This document shows, piece by piece, positions 34,098 through 44,772 of a stretch of DNA of 64,000 nt. The stretch comes from Pseudovibrio denitrificans JCM 12308 (GTDB lineage Bacteria; Pseudomonadota; Alphaproteobacteria; Rhizobiales; Stappiaceae): the NCBI RefSeq assembly GCF_001310815.1, contig NZ_BAZK01000013.1, positions 1 through 64,000 on the forward strand. Direction: 5' to 3'. The notes beneath the pieces were generated by a model. It worked only from the letters and a program-made list of their open reading frames with translations. It was not told the origin of the DNA and did not search any database. Positions within the stretch are counted from its first letter, which is position 1, and each line of letters opens with the position of its first letter. The position numbers and the translations under genes were made by a program.

Positions 34098-35117
34098 ATG
34101 ACGCTTCTTTCTTCCATTACCAAACTGGCGACGGCTGCAGCCATTGTTGGCAGCGCGGCGCTGTTTTCTGGTCAGGCTCTGGCGCAGGATCTCAAGTTCT
34201 TCACTATCGGCACCGGTGGTACGGCTTACACCTACTATCCGGTTGGCGGTATGATCGCCAATGCGATCTCCAATCCTCCGGGTTCCCGTGCCTGTGATGC
34301 TGGTGGCTCCTGCGGTGTGCCGGGTCTGATTGCTTCTGCTGTTTCTTCCCGCGGTTCCGTTGATAACGTGAACGCGATCAACTCCGGTCTGCGTAACTCC
34401 GGTTTCGCGCAGTCTGATGTGGCGTACTGGGCGTTTTCCGGGACTGGCACCATGGAAGGCAAGGAGCCTATGAAGGATCTGCGTTCCATCGCGGCGTTGT
34501 TCCCTGAGCACATCCACCTTGTTGCAAAAGCTGACAGCGGCATCAACTCTGTTGCTGACCTCAAGGGCAAGCGCGTGTCTTTGGATGAGCCGGGTTCAGG
34601 CACATACACTGATGCGAACCTGATCCTCGCTGCCTATGGTCTTTCTACTTCTGACATCACAGCTGAAGCGCTGAAGGGATCTGCGGCTGCGGAAGCTCTG
34701 CGTAACGGCAAGGTTGATGCGTTCTTCGTGGTGGCTGGTTTCCCAACCGGTGCGGTTGTTGAACTGGCGTCTGCGGAAGACATCAAGATTGTTCCAATCA
34801 CCGGTCCTGAAGCAGAAGGTCTGGTTGAGAAGTACGGCTTCTTTGCAAGCTCCGACATTCCGGCTGGTGCTTATCAAGGTGTTGATGCCACAACCACTTT
34901 GACTGTTGGGGCGCAGTGGATCACCAGTGCGAAGGAAGATGATGAGCTGATCTACAACATCACCAAGGCGCTTTGGAACGACAAGACCCGCAAGCTGCTG
35001 GATGTTGGCCATGCGAAGGGCAAAACCATCACCATGGAAACTGCAATGGACGGCCTTGGCGTGCCGCTGCATCCGGGTGCTGAGCGTTTCTACAAAGAAG
35101 CTGGTTTGCTGAAGTAA
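34098..35117 (+). CDS. TAXI family TRAP transporter solute-binding protein
   Basis: A 339-residue periplasmic binding protein. The signal peptide ends in GQALAQ; the mature start LKFFTIGTGGTAYTYYPVGG is the TAXI family hallmark. It captures a solute, often an organic acid or amino acid, for the fused membrane subunit encoded 86 bases downstream. The start follows GGGGGG and is an ATG. Ligand unknown. Confidence 0.88.
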   Translation: MTLLSSITKLATAAAIVGSAALFSGQALAQDLKFFTIGTGGTAYTYYPVGGMIANAISNPPGSRACDAGGSCGVPGLIASAVSSRGSVDNVNAINSGLRNSGFAQSDVAYWAFSGTGTMEGKEPMKDLRSIAALFPEHIHLVAKADSGINSVADLKGKRVSLDEPGSGTYTDANLILAAYGLSTSDITAEALKGSAAAEALRNGKVDAFFVVAGFPTGAVVELASAEDIKIVPITGPEAEGLVEKYGFFASSDIPAGAYQGVDATTTLTVGAQWITSAKEDDELIYNITKALWNDKTRKLLDVGHAKGKTITMETAMDGLGVPLHPGAERFYKEAGLLK

Positions 35118-35146
35118 GCCGAGACCTTCTTTGAGAATTTTGTGGT

Positions 35147-35168
35147 GCCCGGTAGACCTCTGCCGGGC
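35147..35168 (+). other. hairpin after the TAXI binding-protein gene
   Basis: GCCCGG (35147-35152) pairs with CCGGGC (35163-35168). It lies between the binding-protein and permease genes, where an mRNA hairpin can keep the binding-protein message stable and more abundant than the permease message. Confidence 0.5.
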
Positions 35169-35203
35169 GCTGCTGTTTTCAATCTAAACGAAACGCAGGG
35201 CTG

Positions 35204-37251
35204 ATGTCTCACAATACGACAGATCAAACCCTTGAGGATCTGGAGCGTAAGTACGATCCAGACCTTACCTTCAGAGCGGCAGGGCCAGTGCTGGCTGTTG
35301 TTATAACAGCGGCACTCGTTGCCATGTCGCTCTACCATTATTATGCGTCCGGCTTCGGGCTTATTCGGGAGCTTGTCCATCGCGGCATTCACCTCTCGTT
35401 TGTGCTGGGGCTGGTGTTTGTTCTTTTCAGTTTCATCAAGAGCACGAGCAGCCAACCTGCGCCGTCTGCCTGGTGGCGCCCAAGCGGTGTGCATCTGTGG
35501 GATGTTGTGCTGGCGGTGATGGCCGTGGCAGCGGCAATGTATTTGCCGTTGTTGCCAGCTGAGGCGGTTGCCTCCCGTGTAGGTGCGCCTGCGCTGATTG
35601 ATGTGTTCATGGGCACGGTACTGCTGGTTCTGGTGCTGGAAGCTGCGCGCCGATCCGTTGGGCCAACGCTGCCGCTGATTGCGCTGATCTTTATCGGTTA
35701 TGCCGTGTTTGGCATGTTTGCGCCGGGGGCTTTGAAGCATCCGGGTGCGAGCTGGACGGGCCTGATCAATCACCTTTACATGACGAACCAGGGCATCTAC
35801 GGCATCGCCATTGGGGTGGTGGCCAAGTATGTGTTTCTGTTTGTTTTGTTTGGGGTTTTGGCGACGCGCATTGGCCTTGGGCAGCTGTTTATCGATCTGG
35901 CCTCGGTGATTGCGGGACGTTATGCAGGCGGGCCAGCCAAGGTTGCGATCTTCTCCTCTGCCATGCTGGGCACGATCTCTGGCAGTTCCATTGCGAACAC
36001 GGTGACCACGGGCTCTCTGACTATTCCGGCGATGAAGAAGGTTGGATATCCGCCGCACTTTGCTGGGGCTGTTGAGGCGACCGCATCAACGGGTGGACAG
36101 ATTACGCCGCCGATCATGGGGCGGCTGCCTTCATTATGGTGGAGTTTCTGGAGATCCCGTATCGTGAGGTTTTGCTGGCGGCCATGTTCCCGGCACTGCT
36201 GCACTATTTCGGTATCTTCGTGATGGTGCATCTGGAAGCGAAGCGGCTTGGGCTGCGCGGTCTTTCTGCAGATGAGCTGCCGAAAGCGCTGGTGGTGATG
36301 AAGCAGCATTGGCTCTCCGTTATTCCGCTGGGCATTCTGGTCTATTTGATTGTCTCCGGCAAAACGCCGGACTTTGCTGCGGTTTGGGGCATCACGGCCT
36401 GTGTGGTTGTTGGCTTCCTGAACCCGCATAACCGGATGGGCCTTAAGGATCTGGTTGTGTCTCTGGCAACAGGTGCCAAGTACTCGCTGGCTGTAGGGGC
36501 TGCTGCGGCGGCGGTGGGTATCATCGTTGGCGTGGTGACGCTGACGGGGACGGGGTTCCGGCTGTCGTTTGTGGTGACGCAGGCGGCGTCTGATCTGGGT
36601 GGCTTTATTGCTTCCGGTATGCTTGCAGAATACGTAACGCAGAATGCTCTGACGCTGTTCTTCACGCTTCTGTTTACGGCCATTGCCTGTATCATCATGG
36701 GGGCGGGCATTCCGACAACGGCGACCTACATCATTCTGGTTTCCATTGCTGCTCCGGCTCTTGGTCTGCTGGGCGTTCAGCCGCTCGTGGCGCACTTCTT
36801 CGTGTTCTATTACGGTGTGCTGGCAGATGTGACGCCACCTGTGGCGCTGGCGGCGTATGCAGGGGCTGGCATTGCGGGGGCGAACCCGTTCAAGACCGGT
36901 AACACGGCTTTCCGGCTTGGTATTGCGAAGGCCTTGGTGCCGTTTGTGTTTGTCTACTCACCAGCCTTGCTGTTGGTGACGCCTGAGTTCACCTGGTACG
37001 ACTTCCTGATCACCCTTTCCGGTGCTATGGTTGGCATTGGTCTGCTGGGTGTTGCGTTCTCCGGCTACATGCTGGCCGGGCTGAACAAACTGGAGCGGTA
37101 CTGGACAGCTTTCGCAGCTATGTTCTTCGTGGCTCCGGGCATACAAACCATGGCGATTGGCGGGGTGTTGATGTTGCCGGTTATCGTGCGGCAGATGCTT
37201 GCCCGCAAGAACCAACAGTTGGTGATGCAAGAGCTTAGTGCGGATGATTGA
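35204..37251 (+). pseudogene. TRAP transporter fused membrane subunit (DctQM-type), frameshifted
   Basis: A large polytopic protein of about 682 residues, the fused small and large subunit of TAXI-type TRAP transporters. The family core is GTISGSSIANTVTTGSLTIP and GGQITPPIMG. The frame breaks right after PPIMG at a GGGG run (36118-36121); one more G gives GAAAFIMVEFLEIPYREVL and continues to 37251. Single-base loss in a G-run points to a sequence error. It works with the upstream binding protein to import its solute with sodium. Confidence 0.85.
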
Positions 37252-37331
37252 TTGTTGAGAATAGCCCTGCCGGGTGAGTGGGTTCGGCGGGGTGGTTGTG
37301 AGGAATGGTTTGAGTGACTGAGAGTGACACG

Positions 37332-37832
37332 ATGAGTTTGCTTGGGATGACCCTTCCTGGGTTGGCGTTGCGGGCGACGAGTGGTGAGATAGTGGATGTT
37401 TCGGCGTTGCCCGGCATTACTGTTATCTATGCTTATCCGAGAACAAGCCCTCCTGATGAGGGACCGATTGAAGGGTGGGATCTGATACCGGGCGCGCGTG
37501 GATGTACACCTCAATCCTGTGTGTTTCGTGATCACTTCAGTGAGTTGAGGGATGCTGGTGCTCAGGCAGTGTTTGGGCTTTCCACTCAATCAACTGCGTT
37601 TCAAAGAGAAGCGGCTGAGCGTTTGCATCTGCCGTTTGCGCTTCTTTCGGATGAAGGTCTGACCCTGACCAAGGCATTGGACCTGCCGACCTTTGAAGCG
37701 GGTGGCATGGTTCTGCTTAAACGGCTGACCATGATCCTTAAAGATGGGGTGGTTGAGCATATCATGTATCCGGTGAGCGATCCGGCGAAAAATGCTGAAG
37801 ACGTGATTGCCTATCTGAAGCAGGCTCAGTGA
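37332..37832 (+). CDS. peroxiredoxin (AhpC/TSA family)
   Basis: Redoxin-fold protein of about 166 residues. YPRTSPPDEGP and GARGCTPQSCVFRD contain the peroxidatic Cys with a nearby second Cys, consistent with a BCP/PrxQ-like type. It would reduce peroxides using thioredoxin or glutathione. A GTG at 37314 would add six residues; ATG 37332 fits the mature family start. It lies 80 bases after the TRAP gene and is followed by a strong terminator. Confidence 0.78.
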   Translation: MSLLGMTLPGLALRATSGEIVDVSALPGITVIYAYPRTSPPDEGPIEGWDLIPGARGCTPQSCVFRDHFSELRDAGAQAVFGLSTQSTAFQREAAERLHLPFALLSDEGLTLTKALDLPTFEAGGMVLLKRLTMILKDGVVEHIMYPVSDPAKNAEDVIAYLKQAQ

Positions 37833-37835
37833 CAA

Positions 37836-37870
37836 ACCCCGCCGGATGCACCAATCCGGCGGGGTGTTTT
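37836..37870. terminator. bidirectional rho-independent terminator
   Basis: ACCCCGCCGGAT (37836-37847) pairs with ATCCGGCGGGGT (37854-37865), a 12-pair stem, followed by GTTTTG. It separates the convergent peroxiredoxin and GST genes. Confidence 0.88.
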
Positions 37871-37872
37871 GT

Positions 37873-38592
37873 TTATGCGGCTTCGGTTGCCTTCTCCGGG
37901 TAGGCATCTTTGATGCGGTTGGCGTAGGCGACAAGGTTGGGGAACTGCTCGACGGTTTTTCTCCAGCCGGAGAATGGTAGATTGGAGAGAGCACAGAGGA
38001 TCTGGGCACCAACCGCGGCATCAGCAAAGCAGGGGCGATCGCCGAGCAGGTATGGCTTGTCGCCTAGCTGGGTGGAGATGGCCTGCAGATCTGCACGGCC
38101 CAGTGCGAGACGCTCTTCCCATGTGTGCTGGCCGTAACCGTGGTTGTTGACTTTGGTGATGACGCTTTTGCGGGACTCGTTTGCAAGTGAGCTGCGCATT
38201 TCCGGTGGTAGGATGCCGAAGAACTGATCTTCGATAACAGCGAAGTTTTCATCTGGCAGCCAGCGGGTGCAGACGGTTACGAAGTAAAGGGAATGCTCTG
38301 CCATGCGCATGAAAGCGTGGGCGACAGCCAGTTCTGCCTCAGAATAACCACCTGAGAAATCAGCGTTATAGTTGATCACCAAATGCCGTCTGATGAACTC
38401 AGAATCGGCAATCAGTTCCTCTTGATCTTTCATAACTGGCAGCTTGCCTTTTGGCGCGGTTTGCAGTGCTGCTGGACCTTCCAGAACGTCATAGGACAGG
38501 CTTGCCATGGCGAGCAGGATGTCGACCTTCAGGCAAAATGGGCTTGCACTGACGCCGTCGAGTTTGGCGCTGAATTTGTGATGTGTGAGCAT
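37873..38592 (-). CDS. glutathione S-transferase family protein
   Basis: A 239-residue GST-like protein. The N-terminal thioredoxin-fold half has SPFCLKVDILLAMASLSYDV and KGKLPVMKD (cis-Pro loop), then DSEFIRRHL; the C-terminal half is helical with KPYLLGDRPCFADAAVGAQI, the usual GST hydrophobic motif. ATG 38592 follows GGAG; the ATG at 38649 overlaps the promoter region of the neighbouring regulator. It is divergent from the WYL regulator, which may control it. Substrate unknown. Confidence 0.82.
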   Translation of the reverse strand: MLTHHKFSAKLDGVSASPFCLKVDILLAMASLSYDVLEGPAALQTAPKGKLPVMKDQEELIADSEFIRRHLVINYNADFSGGYSEAELAVAHAFMRMAEHSLYFVTVCTRWLPDENFAVIEDQFFGILPPEMRSSLANESRKSVITKVNNHGYGQHTWEERLALGRADLQAISTQLGDKPYLLGDRPCFADAAVGAQILCALSNLPFSGWRKTVEQFPNLVAYANRIKDAYPEKATEAA

Positions 38593-38693
38593 TTGCTTTC
38601 TCCGCTTGTGTTTGCTGGGAGATTGGTAGCAAGGTGCTCCTGACAGCATGGTGTCAGGAGTGTTTGGCTTCTGACAAGTTTCTGGAGGATTTC

Positions 38694-39424
38694 ATGCGCA
38701 GGGCAGATCGGTTGCTGCAGATCGTGCAGCTGCTGCGGCGTCATCGGGGGCCGGTGACTGGAGATGTGATGGCAGAGGAACTGGAGGTTTCTGTGCGCAC
38801 GCTCTATCGCGATATCGTCAGCCTGCAATCAACCGGAGTGCCGATCCGCGGGGAGGCGGGTGTCGGCTATGTATTGGATGAAGCTACGATCTGCCGCCGC
38901 TGATGTTCAACAGTGATGAGCTGGAAGCGGTGATGATGGGTCTGCGCCATGTGCAGGTGCGTGGGGATGAGCAGCTTATCCGCACGGCCAGTGATGTGAT
39001 TGCCAAGATAGCGGCAGTGCTTTCTCCCGAAGCACGGGATGAGTTTATTGAAGCGCCGCTGTACGCTCCAGATTTTGGGGTAGAGCCTATTCCCACAGCG
39101 CGTATTGAGTTGAAGGATGTGCGGCAGGCTATTCGCGGGCAGCACAAGCTGCGGCTTACTTATGAAGATGCGCAGGGTGAGATGAGTGAGCGACTCATCT
39201 GGCCGCTGAGCCTAACGTTTTTTGCGCAGTCCCGGATGATCGTGGCGTGGTGTGAACTGCGCAAGGACTTCCGGGCCTTCCGGACAGACCGAGTAACCTA
39301 CATGGAAGTGCTGGAAGAACGCTACCGCGAAAACCGCGTCACCCTGCGCAATCGCTGGTGGAAGCTGGAACTGGCACGACGGGAGAAAGAGGCGGCGGAG
39401 AAGGCAGCAATCGCTAGTGAATAA
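38694..39424 (+). pseudogene. YafY/WYL-domain transcriptional regulator, frameshifted
   Basis: HTH_11 N-terminus (RRADRLLQIVQLLRRHRG ... VRTLYRDI) followed by a WYL domain (LRLTYEDAQGEMSERLIWPLSL, then SRMIVAWCELRKDFRAFRTDR). The first frame stops after about 69 residues near 38883; one missing G (GATGAAGCT for GATGAAGGCT) explains it, giving DEGYDLPPLMFNSDELEAV. Restored length about 243 residues, the family norm. It is divergent from the GST gene. ATG 38694 follows GGAGG. Confidence 0.85.
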
Positions 39425-39484
39425 AAATATTTAAACCGAACTGGTTTCTTCCTAGGTCACATCTGACGCAAACAGAGGTCTTTC

Positions 39485-39913
39485 TTGACTACTCTCCGAT
39501 TTGAATTTGAGCGTGAAACTTCTAACGATCGAAATGCAGATCTTAGTGCATTGATTACAGCAGAAGGGCATCTGACGATCTTCTTTGAAAATAAGATCGT
39601 TTTTAATGAAGCTAATGTCTTGCTAGGTGAGTTCGCTATCTATGCTGAGGCTTGGTTGAGGAAAGCGGATAAAGACGGATTGCTCCCTTTTCGATACTCG
39701 TCGATGGATTACGAAGAGGAAGTTATTCTTCAAACGATACCCAAAGATGGAATGCTGGCACTGCGTTCTCCTTGGTTTAATGCTGAACATAATAGAGATG
39801 TTCAGATTTTGCCTGAGGAGTTCTTTGTGGCCTTGAAGAAGTTTGTTAATGCCTACCTTGCTGAAGTTCCTGAGTTGAAGAGATTGTGTCCAGTGTTGTC
39901 ATCTGATCTATAA
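39485..39913 (+). CDS. hypothetical protein, TTG start
   Basis: The 142-residue product, with Asp/Glu-rich sequence and a short hydrophobic centre, is not in a family I recognise. The only plausible start is TTG at 39485, six bases after AGAGG; no ATG lies before residue 74. Base composition is more AT-rich than neighbours, which may indicate acquisition by transfer. It follows the WYL regulator and is convergent to the HIT gene. Function unknown; it may be an immunity-like protein, on composition only. Confidence 0.5.
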   Translation: MTTLRFEFERETSNDRNADLSALITAEGHLTIFFENKIVFNEANVLLGEFAIYAEAWLRKADKDGLLPFRYSSMDYEEEVILQTIPKDGMLALRSPWFNAEHNRDVQILPEEFFVALKKFVNAYLAEVPELKRLCPVLSSDL

Positions 39914-39949
39914 GTTTGTCGAAAATATCTTCAACTAAACAGTGACTTA

Positions 39950-40399
39950 TCAGAGGTATTCAGCGCTCATTGCTTCCTTGATTTTTTTGAGTATCGCCAG
40001 CTGCTCGTCGCGGGGTGGATGGGGTCTATCCTGAAAAGTAAGGTCCTCATTGAGGATGTAGCGGCGGGAGGTGATGTCGGTTTTCTCAAACATCGGGACC
40101 AGATGTGCGTGGGCGTGGGGGATGTCTCCGCCGGTGAAGAGGAACGCTACTCTTTCTACTCCCGTGATTTGCTTGAGTGCTTTGGCTAGGCGTTGGCCAA
40201 GTTCCATGATGTTGGTCGCAAGTTCGAGGGGCAGATCATCAAAGTAGTCGTAATGCTCCAGCGGGATGATCTGAATATGACCGGGACGTATTGGGCCATT
40301 GTCGAGAAAGGCCATGATCTTGTCATCGCGATAGACCTCATAAACGCGATAGTGCTTCTGGGCTATTTTGCAAAAAGAGCAATCCGTCTGTTCGGTCAT
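39950..40399 (-). CDS. HIT family protein
   Basis: 149-residue histidine-triad nucleotide-binding hydrolase; the active motif is HAHAHLVP, and an N-terminal CSFCKI may bind zinc. HIT proteins hydrolyse nucleoside phosphoramidates or dinucleotides. Its ATG lies 2 bases after the stop of the HlyD-type gene, so it is probably the last gene of the efflux operon, an unusual association. Confidence 0.85.
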   Translation of the reverse strand: MTEQTDCSFCKIAQKHYRVYEVYRDDKIMAFLDNGPIRPGHIQIIPLEHYDYFDDLPLELATNIMELGQRLAKALKQITGVERVAFLFTGGDIPHAHAHLVPMFEKTDITSRRYILNEDLTFQDRPHPPRDEQLAILKKIKEAMSAEYL

Positions 40400-40401
40400 C
40401 T

Positions 40402-41598
40402 TTACTCCGCTACGACTGCAGTGCCATGAGAAACTGTGTCTCCGGGGAACTGGATCACAGTGTCGTTCTGGCTCAGGCCAGAGCGGACTTCGGCCATGTC
40501 CTGATTGAAGGCGCCGATTGTGAGGAGTTGGAGGTGGGCTTTGCCGTCGACGACTTTGAAGGTGGCCCAGTCATTGCCTTCCCGGAAGAGCGCTGTCATG
40601 GGAATGCGCAGGACGTTTTGGCCGTGCCAGGTTTCGATGGCGGCGCGCAGGTGGAAGCCGTGGCCGAGTTCCAGAGCTGGGGTGTCCAGATCAAGAATAG
40701 CGTTGACGCGCTGTTCTTCAATGCCGAGGGCTGAGACCTTGGTGAAACCAGCCGGGTCAATGCGGCGGACAGTTGCCTTCAGGGTGTTGCCGCCCCAATC
40801 GACCAGCGTCGCCTTTGCTCCTTCAGCGATTTTTACTGCTTCCGTTGAGAGCAGGTCGACAACCACCTCGATATCTGCAGGATCGCCCAGCTCCATCAGC
40901 AGGGCACCAGACTGGATGGTTTGCTCACTTTCGACGGCCAGATTGAGGACGACACCATTGATCGGGGAGATCATGCGCACGGCCAGTTCCTCTGAACGTT
41001 CAGGATCCTGAGCGATGTGCGGCTCAATCAGACGGGCTTTGGCGCTTGCAAGATCGCTGTTGCGTTGGGCGATCTGAGCTTCTGCGCTTTGGACTTTGGC
41101 GGCTTTCAGAGTGACGTCAATTTCCACGCGCTCCAGCTGTGCATCAGAGATGGTTTTGGAGCGGTTGAGGCGCTGTGCACGGATGAGCTCTGACTTGGCC
41201 AATTTGTGCTCTGCCTTGGCGGAGGCGAGCTGGGCTTCTGCCAGTGTGATCGCGGCTTTGGCGGTTTCAACACCGGCCAGTGCTTCTGCCTTGGTGCGGG
41301 CGTTCATGAACGGGGTGGTGAGCGGGTTGATGGTGGCAACTGTGGTTTCGCCGCGGGATACCTTATCGCCAACCTCCAGCAGAGAACGATCTACTCTTCC
41401 GGCGATTGGGGCGGAGATTTTGTAGATCTCCTTAACGCGGGTTTTGCCGTCTTCTTCCACGGTAACGACCAGGTCGCCGCGCGTGACCTTGGCGGTTTCA
41501 ACGGAGATTGGCTTTTCCTGCAAGGCCCAGCCGAAGAGGAGGAGAACGACCAGAGCGATAGCGATGTAAGCGCCTCGTTTGACGTATTTACCGTTCAT
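40402..41598 (-). CDS. HlyD-family periplasmic adaptor (membrane fusion protein)
   Basis: 398 residues: an N-terminal membrane helix (GAYIAIALVVLLLFGWAL), barrel-sandwich lipoyl-type halves with DLVVTVEEDGKTRVKEIYKISAPIAG, a long coiled-coil (about 95-190), and C-terminal beta domains. It links the inner-membrane ABC permease with an outer-membrane channel and exports an unknown compound. It starts 3 bases after the permease stop once the frameshift is allowed, and is followed by the HIT gene. Confidence 0.85.
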   Translation of the reverse strand: MNGKYVKRGAYIAIALVVLLLFGWALQEKPISVETAKVTRGDLVVTVEEDGKTRVKEIYKISAPIAGRVDRSLLEVGDKVSRGETTVATINPLTTPFMNARTKAEALAGVETAKAAITLAEAQLASAKAEHKLAKSELIRAQRLNRSKTISDAQLERVEIDVTLKAAKVQSAEAQIAQRNSDLASAKARLIEPHIAQDPERSEELAVRMISPINGVVLNLAVESEQTIQSGALLMELGDPADIEVVVDLLSTEAVKIAEGAKATLVDWGGNTLKATVRRIDPAGFTKVSALGIEEQRVNAILDLDTPALELGHGFHLRAAIETWHGQNVLRIPMTALFREGNDWATFKVVDGKAHLQLLTIGAFNQDMAEVRSGLSQNDTVIQFPGDTVSHGTAVVAE

Positions 41599-41600
41599 TC

Positions 41601-43972
41601 CTATTCCCTCGTTTTTAAGGTTTTGATGAGATCAAGTTTGCCCACACGGCGGCGCACGATAAGCGCACAGGCCAGTGCAGCTGTGAGAATGACAAAGCTG
41701 GCGATGGCGTAGGTGCTTGGCAGCACCACAAGCGGCACGCGGAAGAGATCGCTGGCGAAGCCTGTATCATGCCCGCTGCCATGCCGTAGCCGATGAGCCA
41801 GCCCATGGGCTGTGCCAGAAGGACGATCATCGCCATTTCCACCAGAATGACATGGAAGACTTCCTGCTTGGAGAAGCCAATAACACGCAGACTGGCCAGT
41901 TCGCGACCTCGCTCTGACAACTGGATGCGGGCGGCGTTGTAGACCACGCCAAAGGCCACGATGACGGCGATGGTGATGTAGGCCACCAGCATTGATGTGA
42001 AGCTCTGGTCCATGAGCTCGCGGAATTTCTCGCGTGAGAGCATCTGCATGGCGATGCCACCAAGGCCCGGCGTTTCCTTCACGGCGTCGTAAAGGTCATC
42101 CAGCCGTGTGCGGTCGATGTTGATGGCCAAATCAGAGATGCGCGGGCCTGTTGGGACGAGGGCGTTCAGCGCGTCGATGTGCATGGAGGCGGAGATGCCC
42201 ATGTAGCTGGTGACGGTGCCGGACACGCGAACCTGGCGTTCAACGGAGTTGTGCTTGGTGAGCTCTACAGTGACCATCTCCCCCGGCTTTACGCCCAGCT
42301 GATTGGCGAGATGGGTTGGCAGCATCAGGCCCGTGCGGGGCATCTGGATGGCACGTTCATCAAGGTCCAGAATGCGGGAGAGGTTGGCGTTGGTTGGGCG
42401 ACCTGTGATGGCGACGCGCTTCTCTTTGGGACCAAAGCGTAGGATGACGGGTTCTTGTCTGTAGGCTTCTGCGGTGAGCACACCGGGCAGGCGCAGGATG
42501 TCATCGAGCACGCTGGGGGCTTTGTCGTCGGCGAGTGTCAGGCGGGCATCTGCGGTTTCTGCTTTGTTGAAGGCCACGTTGATCATGTGATCCATGGAAT
42601 TGGTTAGGAATAATGCAGAAACGAGCAAGGCCAATGAGAAGGAGACGCCAAGGCTGGTGAGCAAGCTGCGCACTGGATTGTGCATGAGATGGCGCAGACC
42701 CATGGTGCTGAGCTGAGACAGGATGCGTACACGTCTGGATTTGAGCGAGAGGAAGCTGCGGAACCGTGGTGGAGCCGGTGGGCGCATAGCCACAGCGGGT
42801 GGCAGGCGGGCGGCTTTCATGATGGAGGAGAACGCGCCACCCAGAGCTGCGGCCAGTGAGATGACGGCTGCGATAAGGTACAGATCCGGGCTTTCATCGA
42901 AGACGAGGAAGGGGAACGAGAAGTACTGCGCATACATCTGCGTCATCAGGCGGCCCATGTAGTTGCCTGCAATGGAACCGATGCCAACGCCTAGGAACGC
43001 AACGATGGAAACCAGTTTGGCGTAGTGACCGGCAACGGACCATGAAGAGTATCCGCAGGCTTTCAGCAGGCCGATCTGCTCGCGCTCCAGAGCGATCAGG
43101 CGAGACAGGATCATGTTGACCAGAAAAGCGGAGACCAACAGGAATATGGGAGGGAGCACCTTCGCCATGGCGGAAAGCTGGGTGAGTTCCGCATCCAGAA
43201 ACGCGTGGGATTGCTGGTCTTTGCGTTTGTATGCGCCTGTGCCGCCATAGGGTTTCAGCAAGCGATCGAGTTTCTCCAGCACACAGGGCGTGCAGGCTCC
43301 TCTGAGTAGCCTCAGGGAGATGTCGTTGGCTGCGTTTTTCATGTCGAACAGGCCTTCCATGGCGGATTGGGCCATGAAGAAGACGGCGAAACGGCGGTCA
43401 TCGGGAACCAGATCTCCCGGGCCGAGGGCGTAGATGAACTCAGGCGAGAGAATGATGCCGGTGATTTCGAGGTTGAGCTTTTTGCCGTTCAGGGTGGCGC
43501 TGAACGTGTCTCCGGGGGTGAGGCCGTGTGCTTTGGCAAAGCGCGAGTCGAGGGCGACCTCGTTGGTGCGGGAGCCTTCTGGCAGACGGCCTGCTCTCAG
43601 ATAGAGGCGGTTGACGGCTGGCTTTCTGCCGGAGGGCAGGGAAAGAGCGATACCGGCAGCGGGTTCCGCCATCTCCGGGATGTCGAGAATGGCGGAGCGA
43701 ACGATGCGCATTTCGACGGCTGCTACACCATCAATGGCGGCGATGCGGTCTTTCAGGTGATCAGGTGCGCGGACGGCCTGCGCGAAGATGTGGCCGAAGC
43801 GGTATTGATCGTAATAGGTTTTCTGCGTTTCGCTGAGAGAACGGTAGGCGCCTTGTGCGAGGATCAGCGTCATCACTCCGCAGGCCATGACCAAAGCAAT
43901 CGCGAGCACTTGCGCCCACAGGCGTTTCAAGTCGCGGATGACTTTCCGGTCAAGGACGGGCAGAGCTACCAT
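41601..43972 (-). pseudogene. FtsX/MacB-type ABC permease, frameshifted at C-terminus
   Basis: An 790-residue FtsX-like permease with eight or more helices and a large periplasmic domain between helices 1 and 2 (DVFQVS-type beta-rich). The frame is intact to about residue 734, then broken near 41768 where GGAT may have become GAT; one base restores the end SDLFRVPLVVLPSTYAIAS...KTLKTRE to the stop at 41601-41603. The protein forms a MacAB-like or lipoprotein-release-type exporter with the ATPase and the HlyD adaptor. Single-base loss suggests a sequence error. Confidence 0.83.
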
Positions 43973-44673
43973 GCAACCTCCGAGGGCTGCTTGGGTGTCT
44001 CGTTTTCGTGCGTGCTCTCAATGGCGCCGTCTTTGAAGACGTAGACGCGGTTTGCCATTTGCTGGATGGCTGTGTTGTGCGTGATGATGGCTGTTGTGGT
44101 GCCCAGCTCTTTGTTGATGCGTTGCAAGGCTTCCAGCACCAATGTGCCGGTTTTGGTGTCGAGTGCGCCGGTCGGCTCATCACAGAGCAGGACTTCGGGA
44201 CGCTTGGCGATGGCACGGGCGATGGCAACACGCTGCTGTTCACCGCCGGACATTTCTGCTGGGAAGTGGGAGGAGCGTTTGCCTAGGCCGACCAGTTCCA
44301 ACGCCTCCTGCGGGTCCATGGGGTTCTTGGCGATCTCTGTTGTCAGCGCCACGTTTTCCCACGCGTTGAGGCTGGGAATGAGGTTGTAGAACTGAAAGAC
44401 GAAGCCAACGTAGTCACGCCGGTAGCGGGTCAGTTCGCTTTCGCTGAAATCGGTGAGGTTCTTGCCCATGAAGGAGACCGTGCCTGAAGTGGCATTGTCC
44501 AGTCCGCCGAGAATGTTCAGGAAGGTGGATTTGCCGGAGCCGGATGGTCCGAGCAGCACAACCATTTCGCCTTCAAAGAGTGTCATGGAGACACCGCGAA
44601 GTGCGTGCACCTCAACCTCGTTAGTGACATAGGTTTTGGTGGTGTTTTCAGCGATGAATACTGGCGTTGGCAT
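43966..44673 (-). CDS. ABC transporter ATP-binding protein (LolD/MacB type)
   Basis: The 235-residue ATPase has Walker [13 protein letters not shown]-loop [10 protein letters not shown], signature [14 protein letters not shown], Walker [14 protein letters not shown] and the switch His in IITHN. It belongs to the LolD/MacB cluster that partners FtsX-type permeases. The end overlaps the permease start by 7 bases. It is the first gene of the four-gene operon ATPase-permease-HlyD-HIT. Confidence 0.9.
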   Translation of the reverse strand: MPTPVFIAENTTKTYVTNEVEVHALRGVSMTLFEGEMVVLLGPSGSGKSTFLNILGGLDNATSGTVSFMGKNLTDFSESELTRYRRDYVGFVFQFYNLIPSLNAWENVALTTEIAKNPMDPQEALELVGLGKRSSHFPAEMSGGEQQRVAIARAIAKRPEVLLCDEPTGALDTKTGTLVLEALQRINKELGTTTAIITHNTAIQQMANRVYVFKDGAIESTHENETPKQPSEVAW

Positions 44674-44772
44674 AGGGGCCCCAACCTGAATGTGCAGCTA
44701 CATTACACTATAGCCTCAAACTCAAGTTGTATGGCAATGATCCCACTCAAGGAATTGAGTAAATTCCCTAGG

